From assembly GCA_016714765.1 (NCBI GenBank), contig JADKCF010000016.1:10187-74186 (forward strand): a stretch of DNA of 64,000 nucleotides, given 5' to 3'. Shown one piece after another: positions 9,301 to 19,201 of the stretch. This DNA comes from Saprospiraceae bacterium (GTDB taxonomy: Bacteria > Bacteroidota > Bacteroidia > Chitinophagales > Saprospiraceae). The stretch's first letter is position 1. Every line of letters starts with the position of its first letter. Position numbers and translations under genes: made by a program. Under the pieces are notes generated by a model. It had not been told where the DNA came from. It worked only from the letters and a program-made list of their open reading frames with translations, and did no database searches.

Positions 9301-9909
9301 TCAATAACGTTTGTTTTGGTATGTTTTTTTTGCGGTTGGCCAATATTTATACGACACAATACCAATAATACCTATAACCATAAATCCAAAAATAAAGTAC
9401 GGAGTATAATTATCCGAAAGATCATCAACCATAAAACTGTCTTGTCCCTTATAAGTTTCAAAAGTTCTTTTGGTACCATTTACCATTATGCTGTGGTAAT
9501 TACTTTGTTTGTCTGACATCTCAAACATGATGGTATTGGTCACTTGTTTGACATCGCTGCCTTCGTATTCTAACTCGTATTCGTTTTGATGAGAATGCCC
9601 GCTACTCTCTAAAGCTCTAAATCCCATAAAAATAAGGGCTTTACCATCTTTGTCCTTCAAGATGAGATGAGAACTGATATACTTTTCAAATGCCTGTTCG
9701 AAGGCTAGCGGTATTTGTGCATTTTTTAATGCAGGTTCATAAGCTAAGAGCGCGTTTCTAAGTGTCCACGGGAATTCTGCCTTGATACTACACCCATTTT
9801 TTTCTATGTTGATATCAAAAAAACATTCATGCGGGCTATGTGCAAAACCCACGTTTTGAAAGCATGATATGACAATCAACAAAAGAAAGTATTGATTTTT
9901 TATTTTCAT
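9301..9909 (-). CDS. DUF6702-like periplasmic protein with C-terminal membrane anchor
   Basis: 202 residues: a signal peptide ending near GFAHS, a beta-rich extracytoplasmic domain, one membrane helix (about 170-187), and a short basic tail. The HSPHECFFDINIEK opening, the FEKYISSHLIL segment and the FEMSDKQSNYHSIMVN segment follow the DUF6702 pattern (an N-terminal His-rich strand and a late Q-x-N strand). The usual DUF6702 protein lacks the anchor. It resembles the next upstream gene in size, topology and His-rich N-terminus, so the two look like diverged paralogues. The role is unknown. The operon position between surface lipoproteins and a two-component pair suggests envelope sensing or cargo handling. 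Confidence 0.6.
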   Translation of the reverse strand: MKIKNQYFLLLIVISCFQNVGFAHSPHECFFDINIEKNGCSIKAEFPWTLRNALLAYEPALKNAQIPLAFEQAFEKYISSHLILKDKDGKALIFMGFRALESSGHSHQNEYELEYEGSDVKQVTNTIMFEMSDKQSNYHSIMVNGTKRTFETYKGQDSFMVDDLSDNYTPYFIFGFMVIGIIGIVSYKYWPTAKKTYQNKRY

Positions 9910-9948
9910 ACTTTATTGATTAAAATAATATTATACATTATTTTATTT

Positions 9949-10608
9949 TTAAATATATTGACTAGGCAGAGAGACTTTTAAAGTCTTGCGTTTTAGAATC
10001 ATCATCCCAACCGCCAGAAATATTGTCACCACAAAGATACCTAAAAAAGTAAGTGTTGATTTGGTAAATAAAAGATGTTCATTTTCTACCATTACCCAGT
10101 TTCCGTTTTCTACATTTAACCTCGCTTCATGCTTATTTTCAGAAGTTAACAAAAATTGTTTTTGTGGTTTATCCTTTAAAGTGATGATAACCTCACAAAT
10201 ACTATGGGAAATATCACCGAAAATGGCGTTTTTAATGTGCATTGACTCTATATCATCAGGAATCTCTGACAGCTCCGCAAATAAGGTGGTTTCGTGTCCC
10301 AAACTTACCTGTGGATTAAGAAATTTGATCGTATCACCGTTGATCATTAAAAAGCTTTTTTTCTGAAAATGTCCGATTACCAATTCCTGAAATTCTGCAG
10401 GTGTTTTGTAAGCGCCTTTGGGATAAGAATATTCGATTTCGCTTTCAAAAGCAGATAAGGCACTTTTGATCGCTAAAAACGATTTTCCGTCCTGCTCATA
10501 TATCATCAGACTGGACAAATCTGGTTGGTGCGCATATGCAATTTGATTGCTAAAGATCAAAATCAGAAAGGGCAAATATCTCGAAAATCCTTTAATGCTA
10601 CTTAACAT
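9949..10608 (-). CDS. Second DUF6702-like membrane-anchored protein
   Basis: About 219 residues starting at the ATG at 10608 (MLSSIKGFSRYLPFLILIF), which gives a good signal peptide cleaved near AYAHQ. A longer reading frame exists upstream but it lies inside the YHYH gene. The mature part starts His-Gln-Pro, has a beta-rich domain with IKNAIFGDISHSICEVIITL near its end, and a single membrane helix at about 190-210 followed by a basic tail. The gene overlaps the end of the preceding YHYH gene by 11 bases, so translation is coupled. It is probably a paralogue of the 9301-9909 product. Confidence 0.6.
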   Translation of the reverse strand: MLSSIKGFSRYLPFLILIFSNQIAYAHQPDLSSLMIYEQDGKSFLAIKSALSAFESEIEYSYPKGAYKTPAEFQELVIGHFQKKSFLMINGDTIKFLNPQVSLGHETTLFAELSEIPDDIESMHIKNAIFGDISHSICEVIITLKDKPQKQFLLTSENKHEARLNVENGNWVMVENEHLLFTKSTLTFLGIFVVTIFLAVGMMILKRKTLKVSLPSQYI

Positions 10609-11554
10609 ATGCACCAGCCAGACTATTGATAAAACTATTGGTTCCAGCTTTTGCCACATGATAATGATATCCTCTGACACTATCATAATGTCCACGGCTT
10701 GCATCCAGGTCTGTGTCTTCTACGCCAGCAGCATTTAGATTTTCATAAATCCCAAAACCATCTAGTGCATATCCAATCATGGCAGCATGACCATCTGTTT
10801 GGACAATTTTGGTTGTTTTTCCGGTGGCTGCATGATAGTGGTAGCCTGCCCCGAGATTTATGTGTCCACCCGCATCGTCAAATGGTGCTAACGTATAGGC
10901 CCCTAAAATGGCACTAACAGGAGCAGGTGCATCAAAAACTACTCCATTAAACGCAATACCTCGTACGGATGGTCCGGCCATAGGTCCGGCTCCAAAGCTA
11001 ACAGGTGATGTTAATTTGACAGGTGTCACCGGAATGTAAATGGTCTTTGTCAACGTTGACACATAAGAAGGTAAACATTCCACACAATAATTTTTGTATT
11101 CCGCACCAACATTTGGATTTGCAGCAGCTTGACACTCGGCTTGGGTTAGTGTTTTTTTGATATCACCAGTTGTAGAGTTGTGCATTTGCCAGGTAGTATT
11201 GTTATAAAAAGTAGCAAGATTTTTGATAAAAGCACCATCTACATCATACACTTTGCCACCTTCCAGCCAGATGCCACCTTTTGATGCATCATCTGAGATA
11301 TTGGACGGACACCAAGGCCCCATATTGTGGTCGGTGGTGTACTTTTGGTCACGATTTTATAACAATCTGCTGTGGCTCCAGTGGAAAGTGTTTTGGACAC
11401 AATGCTGATAGGTTCGGCAAGACCACCTGATAAAAATTTGGCGCCATCCACTTTTACTACCGTATCCGTGGAATCAGGAGCTGGCGTATCATCCTTTATC
11501 GCATGCTAAAAGCCCTAATAATGCTAGTGGAATTAAAATGAATTTGAATGTCAT
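10598..11554 (-). pseudogene. YHYH-domain surface lipoprotein, two frameshifts
   Basis: The reconstructed protein begins MTFKFILIPLALLGLLAC (lipobox LLAC), followed by an acidic CDKDD stretch that fits the Bacteroidota lipoprotein export signal for surface display. It then continues through SIVSKTLSTGATADCYKI and DHNMGPWCPSNI into a domain with two YHYH motifs (GYHYHAATGK and GYHYHVAKAG) and an IGYALDGFGIYE segment typical of the YHYH family. The breaks are an extra base near 11503 and a missing base near 11325-11338. The cysteine-rich centre (ECQ, YCVEC) may form disulfides or bind metal. The family's substrate is not established. It is the middle gene of the minus-strand block and overlaps its downstream neighbour. 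Confidence 0.78.
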
Positions 11555-11596
11555 TTTTAAAATTTTTGAATTATTAATAAGTATTGTTTGGATAGT

Positions 11597-12546
11597 TTAA
11601 TTCACCTTAAATTCCGGTGCCGGTGTACCTCTGAAATACCGTGGGATATTCGGAAAATCATCTGTGATCAGATAGTAATACGTTCCGGATGGATATTCAG
11701 GTGTCATGCCTTCTCTTCCATTGGCTTGATCTAGCGTCCCGAGACCATTTACATACTCATAATCATTGCTATATACGCCGGTATAAGAGCCACAAGGCGC
11801 AGTGACACCATCACCCGGTCTTTTACCGGGTTCAGCCTATAGCTGGATGTCATGGCGATTACAGGTGAGTTTGCATCGGTTGCATTGGTACAAGCATATT
11901 TGTAATAGACCGGAAAACCATCAGCGGCATAACCTACTAGGGTCATCTTATCCGAAGGTATATTGGCATTTTGAAGGTAAAGCGTGGGTGAGCCGTGGTA
12001 ATGATATTTACCGGTAGGTTGCACGTGGGCATTATTACAATCCAGTCCAATCTTAACATTGGTGGCTTCGAGATTCCATTCCCAATTGACATTTGTAGCC
12101 ATTAACCCCTGATGTGGCCAAGGCTCCGCGGCGATCGGATCTAGTTCGACTCCATTGAGCAAGACACCAAAGGACCACAAACTAAGGGTGGTCGCATTTG
12201 TCAAAGAAAAAAATTGAGCAGCCTTAACGGGTTGATTTGTAATGGTGTATGTTTTGTTTTGCGCTTTGATGGCATTCGGATTTAGACTACCTGCCACATT
12301 GCCGAATAGTCCTACTTTGTGGTTGGGAATACTATTTGCTGTGATGACTCTGTTTGTGCCGACAATTTCAATTCTGACAGATGGTACCAAGGTCAAAGTC
12401 TCATTACACTCACCTCTCGATTTATCGACTACTTTGGCAGATGTACATTCAGGTGTGGTCGTACCACCATCATCTGTATCTGTGTCACTGCATTGTACCA
12501 ATGAAAAAATAAGGATGCCGAATACTAAAAATTTTAATGTCTTCAT
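11597..12546 (-). pseudogene. YHYH-domain surface lipoprotein, one frameshift
   Basis: MKTLKFLVFGILIFSLVQC gives a lipobox (LVQC) followed by an acidic stretch (SDTDTDDGG) suited to surface export. A YHYH domain follows: NGVELDPIAAEPW, the GKYHYHGSP motif and VGYAADGFPVYYKY. The frame breaks near 11818-11825 in a GGT/CCC-rich stretch. After the break the other frame reads GVTAPCGSYTGVYSNDYEYV and ends PNIPRYFRGTPAPEFKVN at 11597, which is the usual YHYH-family ending. The gap to the next gene is 42 bases. It shares the domain with the neighbouring 10598-11554 gene but differs in its insertions, so the two are unlikely to be simple recent duplicates. Confidence 0.8.
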
Positions 12547-12714
12547 TTTATTTGAATTTGTGAATAAACTGTTTACGTTTTGATTTAACTAATAGAAGTA
12601 CTTTTACCTAAAATTGTACTTTACAGGCCATTGGGCATTGCACCTGACTGGTAATTTGTATTAATGCGTTGACTACCAATATAATAATTCTGTGAAAACA
12701 CATTTTAAGTAATG

Positions 12715-13653
12715 TCAGTCAGCAGAACTAAGATTAGATAAAACAAGAATTTTTCCTGGCAATACTGAATAATTTACATTCTTTAATTTAAAGAAGATGG
12801 TCAATGAACTTTGATTTATGACCATATTTTTGTCAACAGAAAACTTTAAATTACGAAATGCATTGATGTAATCTACAAGGTCTATATGGCTGGTGTAATG
12901 AACATCGGGATTATTTGCCAACAGTTTGAAGCATTTCTCCGTTTCGTCCCATTTGTTTCCCAATTCCCAACTATGTCCCCAAATATCTAATAACGCCAAG
13001 TCTCTGGCCTCTAAAAAATCGTTCATTGTTTTATAAAAAACAGCTAATTCCTTTGTATCATTTTCAATGTCACCAGGTTTCCAATAGGCTTTCGCAAATT
13101 GATGTACAGTTGGATGCCATTTCAGAAAGTTCTCCGGAATTTTAAAATGATACGTATCGTCCACTGTCCTTGCATATTCAATGCCCAAGCCTTTTATTGC
13201 ATCAATTACAAATTCATTATTATTGCCAAAAGGATACGCCATACCTCTGACAGGATACCCCACTAATCTTTCTAATTCTTTTCTATCTTCAACTATTTCA
13301 TATATCACATCAATTTTTGACAAAGTGGTTAGATTGGGATGATTGGCTGAATGAACTGAAACTTCGTGTCCGGCAAAAAGTTGTTTAATCTCATCTTTGG
13401 TTACATATCCAGGTGTGCCTAATTTATTGGAATTCAGGTGGAATGTTCCTATTAACCCATATTTGTTCATTAGTTTTACCAATTGTCTGTCTTCTGTTCT
13501 TCCATCGTCATAACTAAGTATTAATGCTTTGGTTTTTCCTTGTGGAAAAAGCATTTCAATGGGTAGTCCGCTCTTAGCTATTGATGTGTCAATCTGTGCT
13601 TTTGAAGCGTTTACAGAAAGAATAATGACCAGAACCGATATTATTATTTTCAT
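12715..13653 (-). CDS. Secreted polysaccharide deacetylase (NodB-type)
   Basis: 312 residues with a signal peptide (cut near SKAQ). NodB deacetylases remove N- or O-acetyl groups from polysaccharides using a divalent metal. The motifs are visible: SYDDG (residues about 48-52, catalytic Asp and metal Asp), HSANHP (about 101-106, two metal His), then GMAYPFGNNN and a late LLDIWGHSWE supplying the general acid His. The C-terminal tail is beta-rich. The gene lies between the TonB receptor and the YHYH genes, facing the same way, so it may process a polysaccharide handled by that system. A separate transcript is possible, given gaps of about 100-170 bases on each side. Confidence 0.82.
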   Translation of the reverse strand: MKIIISVLVIILSVNASKAQIDTSIAKSGLPIEMLFPQGKTKALILSYDDGRTEDRQLVKLMNKYGLIGTFHLNSNKLGTPGYVTKDEIKQLFAGHEVSVHSANHPNLTTLSKIDVIYEIVEDRKELERLVGYPVRGMAYPFGNNNEFVIDAIKGLGIEYARTVDDTYHFKIPENFLKWHPTVHQFAKAYWKPGDIENDTKELAVFYKTMNDFLEARDLALLDIWGHSWELGNKWDETEKCFKLLANNPDVHYTSHIDLVDYINAFRNLKFSVDKNMVINQSSLTIFFKLKNVNYSVLPGKILVLSNLSSAD

Positions 13654-13751
13654 TTCTAATAATTGTTTAGAGATTTTAATTTATGATAATTTGCTGCTAT
13701 AGGTAAAATTAGATAGATGATTTAAAACAAAAAAATTATCACTTTTGATAT

Positions 13752-16119
13752 TTAAAACTGTACTTTATACACCACATTCGGGAATAATCCCAATTGATAT
13801 GTCGTCCTGATACTTTCGGATTGATTATCATATTTTTGAGAGAATACGTTGTCATTATTGGTAACATTTTGTACATCAAGCGATAATGTTTGTGACAATT
13901 TTCTTTTTTTGCTGTTGAATGTAAAATTGAGCTTCACATCCATTCTCAAATAATCGTCATAAAAACCTGAATATGCCTCCGAATTCAGCACTTCTCTACC
14001 CGAAGCCTGAGATGCCGTAAGATCGATAGGCGTGTAAGCCCTACCACCAGCATTCGTGAGTTTAAAGTCGATACTGAATCTGTTTCTTTTGGTTTTCCCA
14101 ATGCTCCACTCTCTACCTGCCAAAAAATTATACACATACTGCCCATTAAAAGCGGTGTTGCGCTCTACGCCATCACTGCCTGTATATTTTGAGCTATAGA
14201 GCGACGAAGTAAAAAGACCATAATAGCCATTGCTAAAGAATTTTTCAATGGTGAGTTCCGCACCATAATTTTGTCCGGTGCCCGCATTGGTCAATAAATC
14301 TTCCAATTCGGTTTTGAAACTAGCTCCTGTATTCAGCATAGAATAACTGCTCGAAAAAGTATTGACAGGTACATCATATAAGTATTGATAGTACAATTCT
14401 GCTTTTATCCGCCAATCCTTGAATGGATTTACATCATATCCCACCACAAAATGATGACTTTTAGTAAAATCCAGTCCTTCATTATTGTAAGAAGTAGTAC
14501 CATCAGCATTTTGGGTTTGCAGAAAATATACATTGATCGGCTGCATCTGTGCATGAAGTCCATAACCAAAATTCAGACTCGATTTAGTGTTCAAATCATA
14601 TTTCAATCCCAATCTGGGCTCCACAGCTTTGGATTCATTTAAGAAAAAATACTGTCCGTGCAATCCAGCATTGAGAGTCAAACGATCATTAAAACTATAC
14701 TTCAAGTGTGCAAATCCCTGCGACAGAAGGGTATAGCTATCATAATTCCATATTTGTGTCCATTCGTCATTGATGTTTCTTTTCGTTCTGTAAAACAAAT
14801 CCAAACCCATAAATTCATTCTGCAAACCTACCTTCAGGAAAGCTTTAGAATTTATTTTAGTATTATAAGTAGTACCGAAATTGTATCCTGTTTTGGCTAC
14901 ATTGCTTTCTTCTTGTTCGTAAGATGTTTCTGTTGCACGATCGGTAGCATAGTTGATTTGATCCATTTTGCTGTAATTTACGCCGATGATGGATGACAAA
15001 TAAGATTTTTCTGTCAGCTGTTTGAAGTGATTCACACCTACGATACCTATTTTACTCGCCAAGTCATTGCCATCCTTACCACCGAAAAGCGAGCCCGCAT
15101 TATCACCAGAAATATTGATATCGCTGGTAGCCAAAATCCCGAATGTCGTAAATTTGCCCCATCGGGTGTTGCCACTATTTACCTTGAAGGACAAATCCTG
15201 ATAACTCGGTGTGGCGGTCGTACCTATATCGACGCCCACTGCCTGTGCTACACCTGCAAGAGCGTATCTGTATCCGGCTACATAAGAAGAATTGTTCTTT
15301 TTGCTGATGGGTCCTTCAGTGGTCACTTCGAGTCCTGTAATGACTCCTGCTTGTATGGTCGTTTCTCGTTTTTGGGTATTTCCACTCCTGAATCCTAAGT
15401 CAAAAACACCGAAATGGCATTACCATATTCCGAAGGAAAGCCGATGTAAAAAAATCAGAACTCTTTAATAGATTGGTATTCAATGCACTGACTGCTCCAC
15501 CCGTGGTGCCTACGGTGGCAAAGTGATTTGGATTGGTCACATTCATGCCATCTATGCGCCACAAAACACCGACTGGAGAATTGCCACGGATCACGATGTC
15601 ATTTCGAGAGTCATCCGGTGCACTTACGCCTGCAAAATTGGCTGCTAATCTCGCTGGATCACCTCTGCCACCTGCATATCTATTGACTTCTTCCATAGAG
15701 AATGTCCGGGCACTAATCGTGGCCAGGTCATTGATGGTTTTGTTTTTGCTGTAAGCTTTTACGACTACTTCGTCTAGTATTTTCAGGTCTTCTTCCATGG
15801 CTATGTCCAGAATGACTTCTTTGCCAGATGTCACGACTACATTGGGTACTATCACATCTTTGTATCCCAGGTAAGATACTTTTATTTCGTATCTGTCGGG
15901 AGCGAGATCTGCCAAAGTGTATTGGCCGTTTTCATCCGTAGCCGTACCTTTGTTTTCTGATACATTTATGATCTGGATTGATGCACCTACGAGTACAGAC
16001 TGAGAAAGTTTATCCACAACCACACCCCGAATATTTTGTAAATTGTTTTGGGCAAATAGAGCCAGTGGTAAAAAGCCAAAAGTGAAAATTATAGATTGGA
16101 TAAGTTGATTAAATCGCAT
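13752..16119 (-). pseudogene. TonB-dependent outer-membrane receptor, two closely spaced frameshifts
   Basis: Outer-membrane gated channel that takes up a ligand with energy from TonB. A signal peptide (LALFAQ) is followed by a carboxypeptidase-D-like domain (IRGVVVDKLSQSVLVGASIQI, about 28-110), a plug domain (RGDPARLAANFAGVSAPDD, IDGMNVTNPNHFATVG) and a long beta-barrel ending KVQF with a terminal Phe. Two missing bases at about 15420-15446 shift the frame twice within 40 bases. When corrected the line reads SAFPSEYGNAISGVFDLGFRSGN and joins the barrel ORF without loss. No SusD-type partner is nearby, so this is not a standard SusCD pair; the YHYH lipoproteins may take that place. About 788 residues when rebuilt. 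Confidence 0.83.
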
Positions 16120-16295
16120 TCTTTTGATGATTGATTTGCGAAATTAACCAGTAAACACCCCGGCAAGGTATACTCAGGTAGTTGAGTTGTCTGAATAGTC
16201 AGTTGAATTGTAGAAAAAAAGACTTAAAAATATGATATTACTATTTAGTGTCTGCTTAAAAAGACAGATGGGTCATGAATAATTAAAAACACATA

Positions 16296-16318
16296 GAACT
16301 CTATGCACTCGTGGTTAA
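16296..16318 (+). repeat. Right copy of the 23-bp direct repeat
   Basis: Matches 7178-7200 at 21 of 23 positions in the same orientation (GAACTCTAT-G-CACTCGTGGT). It lies immediately before the integrase terminator, a usual position for an attachment site next to an integrase gene. Confidence 0.5.
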
Positions 16319-16356
16319 AATAAAAGAGACCATCTACAAAGACGGCCTCTTTTATT
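16319..16356 (-). terminator. Rho-independent terminator of the integrase gene
   Basis: AATAAAAGAG and CTCTTTTATT arms extend inward (GAGGCCGTC with GATGGTCTC, allowing G-T pairs) to give a stem of about 16 bp with a short loop, directly after the integrase stop. The A- and T-rich outer arms would let it act in both directions. Confidence 0.75.
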
Positions 16357-16358
16357 AT

Positions 16359-17614
16359 TCAAAATTTAGCTTCTCGCTTTTTATCACTTTTTATTTTTGT
16401 TGAAAGTTTGGCTTTAAGCATTTCCATCTCTGAACCGACCCTCGTTTCCAATATTTTACCATAAATCTGGGTGGTCTTTAGACTACTATGTCCCAGCATT
16501 TTGCTGGTGGCTTCCATACTAACCCCATTAGAAAGCAATACTGTTGTGGCAAATGTGTGCCGGGCGATGTGCATGGTCATGGGTTTGGTGATTTCACAAA
16601 TATCCGCCAGCTCCTTCAGATAAGCATTGAGCTTCTGATTGCTTTTCATCGGCAGCAATCTGTTTTTAGAGACACAATCCGGATGATCAGCATACTTTTC
16701 AATGATTTCCATGGCTTGATCCAGTAGTGGCACATTACTAGTATTATCATTTTTTTGCCTGGAAGTATAAATCCATTTATTGCCGTTGATGCCGGTACCA
16801 ATGTGATCAGGTGTAAGTTTAGCGGCATCTTTGTAAGCATACCCTGTATAGCAACAGAACACAAAACAATCCCGAACTTCCTGCAGTCTGACAATCCGAA
16901 TCTCTTTGTCCACAATTCTTTGCAACTCATCAGCGGTAAGGTACTCACGTTTGGTTTCTTTGACCGACACTTGTAACCAAACAAAACATTTTTATCTAAC
17001 CATTCGTATTTAACCGCATAATCCAGAACTCTGTTAAGATACTGAATGTATTTTACTAGCGTATTTTGGTGCAGTTTTACTTCTGATTTCAAGTAGTGGT
17101 CATATTCCAACCCGAAAGAATATTTGATGTTTTCAAGTCGAATATCTTTTATTCCCATCTTCAACTTCATGAAATCTTCAACTTTGTTAGCAAAAGTAGC
17201 ATAACGCTTAAAAGTGATTTCACCAATCTCAATCCCAACCAATTTTTCAAAACTTGAATTGTAGAGCTTACAGACCTCAAGTAAAGTCTTGCTCTTTCTT
17301 TCGTTCTCGCCTTTAAGGGCTTTTCTCAATTCATCAACAGTGATATCTTCTTGCCTGGAATTCATTTCATTATAGATCCTGATAACATCCATTCTCATTC
17401 TCTCAAGAAATTCATTCATAGTGCGAATCTTGGCAGATTCACCAATAAACTTTCCATTGTAAGAATCCCATTTGGAAATCTCTACTTTTTGCCCGGTAGT
17501 AACATAGGCTCTTCTCCCATCTAGTGACAGTACCATCAATACAGGGGATACTCCTGATTGCTTTTTGTCCGACCGGACAATAAAACTTACTTTTAATAAA
17601 TCAAATTTTTTCAT
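16359..17614 (-). pseudogene. Tyrosine recombinase (phage/ICE integrase), one frameshift
   Basis: Integrase that would move an element by site-specific recombination. The rebuilt protein is about 417 residues: an N-terminal arm-binding domain, an SAM-like core-binding domain (TFKRYATFANKVEDFM...), and a catalytic domain with the HIARHTF box (His and Arg), LGHSS and the catalytic Tyr in TQIYGKI. The first catalytic Arg (usually TGLR) is replaced: the sequence reads CYTGYAYKDAAKL, as in many Bacteroidetes integrases such as IntDOT that lack it. The frame breaks at about 16967-16975, where one missing base would turn FGYKCRS into FGYKVSVKETKREYL. The gene lies 290 bases from tRNA-Lys, a typical integration site. 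Confidence 0.85.
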
Positions 17615-17849
17615 TTTACTTGCATGGTTTTAAAACGTTAATTAAAAAATTCATGTTGCACCAATGCAGCAAAAAATATATAATCATCAGTAAAATCAAG
17701 CAAATTTAACATCTGCGACAGCTTTTTTTATAAAATACCGTGTCGCATATTAGTCGCAATAAGAAGCGTTTTTAGTAGTTGTCGCTCAAATGTCGCAGAA
17801 ATTTCATGTATTATTCAAGGCATTTTAGGGGACTGTAGTTTCATAACTC

Positions 17850-17893
17850 CTTGAAAAACAAACGCCAAACAGAATTTTACTTCTATTTGGCGT
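17850..17893 (-). terminator. Hairpin downstream of tRNA-Lys
   Basis: ACGCCAAACAGAA and TTCTATTTGGCGT pair at 12 of 13 positions around a six-base loop. On the minus strand the hairpin is followed by TTGTTTTT. It lies 10 bases beyond the tRNA 3' end and so is the likely tRNA terminator. The rest of 17615-17902 shows nothing else. Confidence 0.6.
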
Positions 17894-17902
17894 CGTGTTT
17901 TG

Positions 17903-17975
17903 TGATCTGGCTGGGACTTGAACCCAGGGCCCATACATTAAAAGTGTATTGCTCTACCAACTGAGCTACCAGATC
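17903..17975 (-). tRNA. tRNA-Lys (anticodon TTT)
   Basis: A 73-nt cloverleaf on the minus strand: acceptor arms GATCTGG and CCAGATC with discriminator A, a D arm (GCTC AGTTGGTA GAGC), an anticodon arm ATACA-CTTTTAA-TGTAT giving anticodon TTT, and a T arm with GGTTCAAGTCC. CCA is not encoded. It is a common target for Bacteroidota integrases, and the integrase gene lies on its 3' side. Confidence 0.95.
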
Positions 17976-18053
17976 TCCTTTTACAGTGCCTTTCTTTCAA
18001 AAGCGACGCAAAGGTAATTCATTATTTTATTTTGCAAAGAAATATTTATTTTT

Positions 18054-18989
18054 TTAATCATTTTTTTTCTCATTAATTATTATTTCAAGTCCCTCCTCTG
18101 CCAGTATCGTATTTTCAAACACCTCTCTGCCCTCTATCAAAAACTCAGTTTTATCCACATAGCGCACCGAAAAATGCCCCACTACCAGCTTTCCGACTCC
18201 ACTAAGCCTGGCTATATCAGCCGCCTGCACCACCGTAGAGTGCATCCTGTCCATCGCTTGCTCCTCCATGCCGCTCAGATATGTAGCTTCGTGATACAAC
18301 ACATCCACACCCGATATATACGATGGTAGCCGCTCATCATATACTGTATCCGAACAATAAGCATATCTCCTTGGCAACCACTTATGATATACCACTTCCT
18401 CATTCCTGACAGTCAGCCCTTCTGCCGTAACGATATCCTCACCCCTCTTGACTGCCTTTATCTGATCTACAGTAAGCTGCAACGACACTATCTTATCTGC
18501 CCTGACATTCCAAGATGGCAGCTTTTCAGTGATTATATAACCGTAAGTAGGTATTCGGTGATTGAGCGGAAAAGCACTCACCTCTACATGCAGATCTTCA
18601 TATACCACTATTTTTTCGTCACCATGTGTCAGCTCGATGATCAGAATCTCAAAATTTATAAACGCATGCGAAAGCCTGAGTATCACCTCACAAAACTCTC
18701 TGATTCCCGCTGGGCCGATGATGGTCAGTGGCGTTTTCCTCTGAAAATGAACATATGATGTCAGCAATCCAGGCAAACCGAACAAATGATCGCCGTGCAG
18801 ATGGCTGATCAATATGGCATTTATTCTGTTCCGCCTGATCTTATATAGCTTGAGTTTTGACTGCATCCCCTCGCCGCAGTCTATTACATACATCTGTTCA
18901 TGAACCGTGATGACCTGCGCACTGGTGATTGTACTTTCTTCGGGCAGAGCAGCATTAGTACCCAGTATTTTGATGCTAAATGATGTCAC
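18054..18989 (-). CDS. rnz: Ribonuclease Z
   Basis: tRNA 3' processing endonuclease of the metallo-beta-lactamase fold, cutting after the discriminator base to remove the 3' trailer. 311 residues, the normal length for the bacterial short form. Seen: the LGTNAALP opening, the metal motif SHLHGDHLFGLPGLL (about 62-76), YCSDT (metal Asp), LYHEATY, and the late GHFSVRY with the final metal His. A GTG start at 18989 is used because the MTSFSIKILGTNAALP opening fits the family and no better in-frame ATG lies near. It sits just upstream of tRNA-Lys on the same strand, a sensible partnership. Intact. Confidence 0.92.
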   Translation of the reverse strand: MTSFSIKILGTNAALPEESTITSAQVITVHEQMYVIDCGEGMQSKLKLYKIRRNRINAILISHLHGDHLFGLPGLLTSYVHFQRKTPLTIIGPAGIREFCEVILRLSHAFINFEILIIELTHGDEKIVVYEDLHVEVSAFPLNHRIPTYGYIITEKLPSWNVRADKIVSLQLTVDQIKAVKRGEDIVTAEGLTVRNEEVVYHKWLPRRYAYCSDTVYDERLPSYISGVDVLYHEATYLSGMEEQAMDRMHSTVVQAADIARLSGVGKLVVGHFSVRYVDKTEFLIEGREVFENTILAEEGLEIIINEKKND

Positions 18990-19201
18990 TCTTTACATTT
19001 TGTTGATGTGTATTATTATGGCGTGCCACCTGCCTCCATACTTCCGGCAGCTGTCGGGCTATACGCTGTATCAGGACATGCTCTCCGTTCCATCTGAATA
19101 ATGATACCTGAAGGCTGAAGGATGGTTTTACCAGGGCGTTTCTTGAGCCTGATGCCGCTTCTATCCCTCACGCGGGATGTCAACACTATTTCTTTGCAAC
19201 A

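Noticed and set aside
9949..10704. Longer 251-codon version of the second DUF6702-like gene
   Set aside because: The first 32 codons lie inside the YHYH gene and do not form a signal peptide; the ATG at 10608 gives a standard one.
17850..17975. Duplicate of the tRNA-Lys 3' end as an attachment site inside the window
   Set aside because: No second copy of the T-arm/acceptor sequence was seen to the left; the hairpin after the tRNA looks like its own terminator, so an integration junction right at the tRNA end is unproven.
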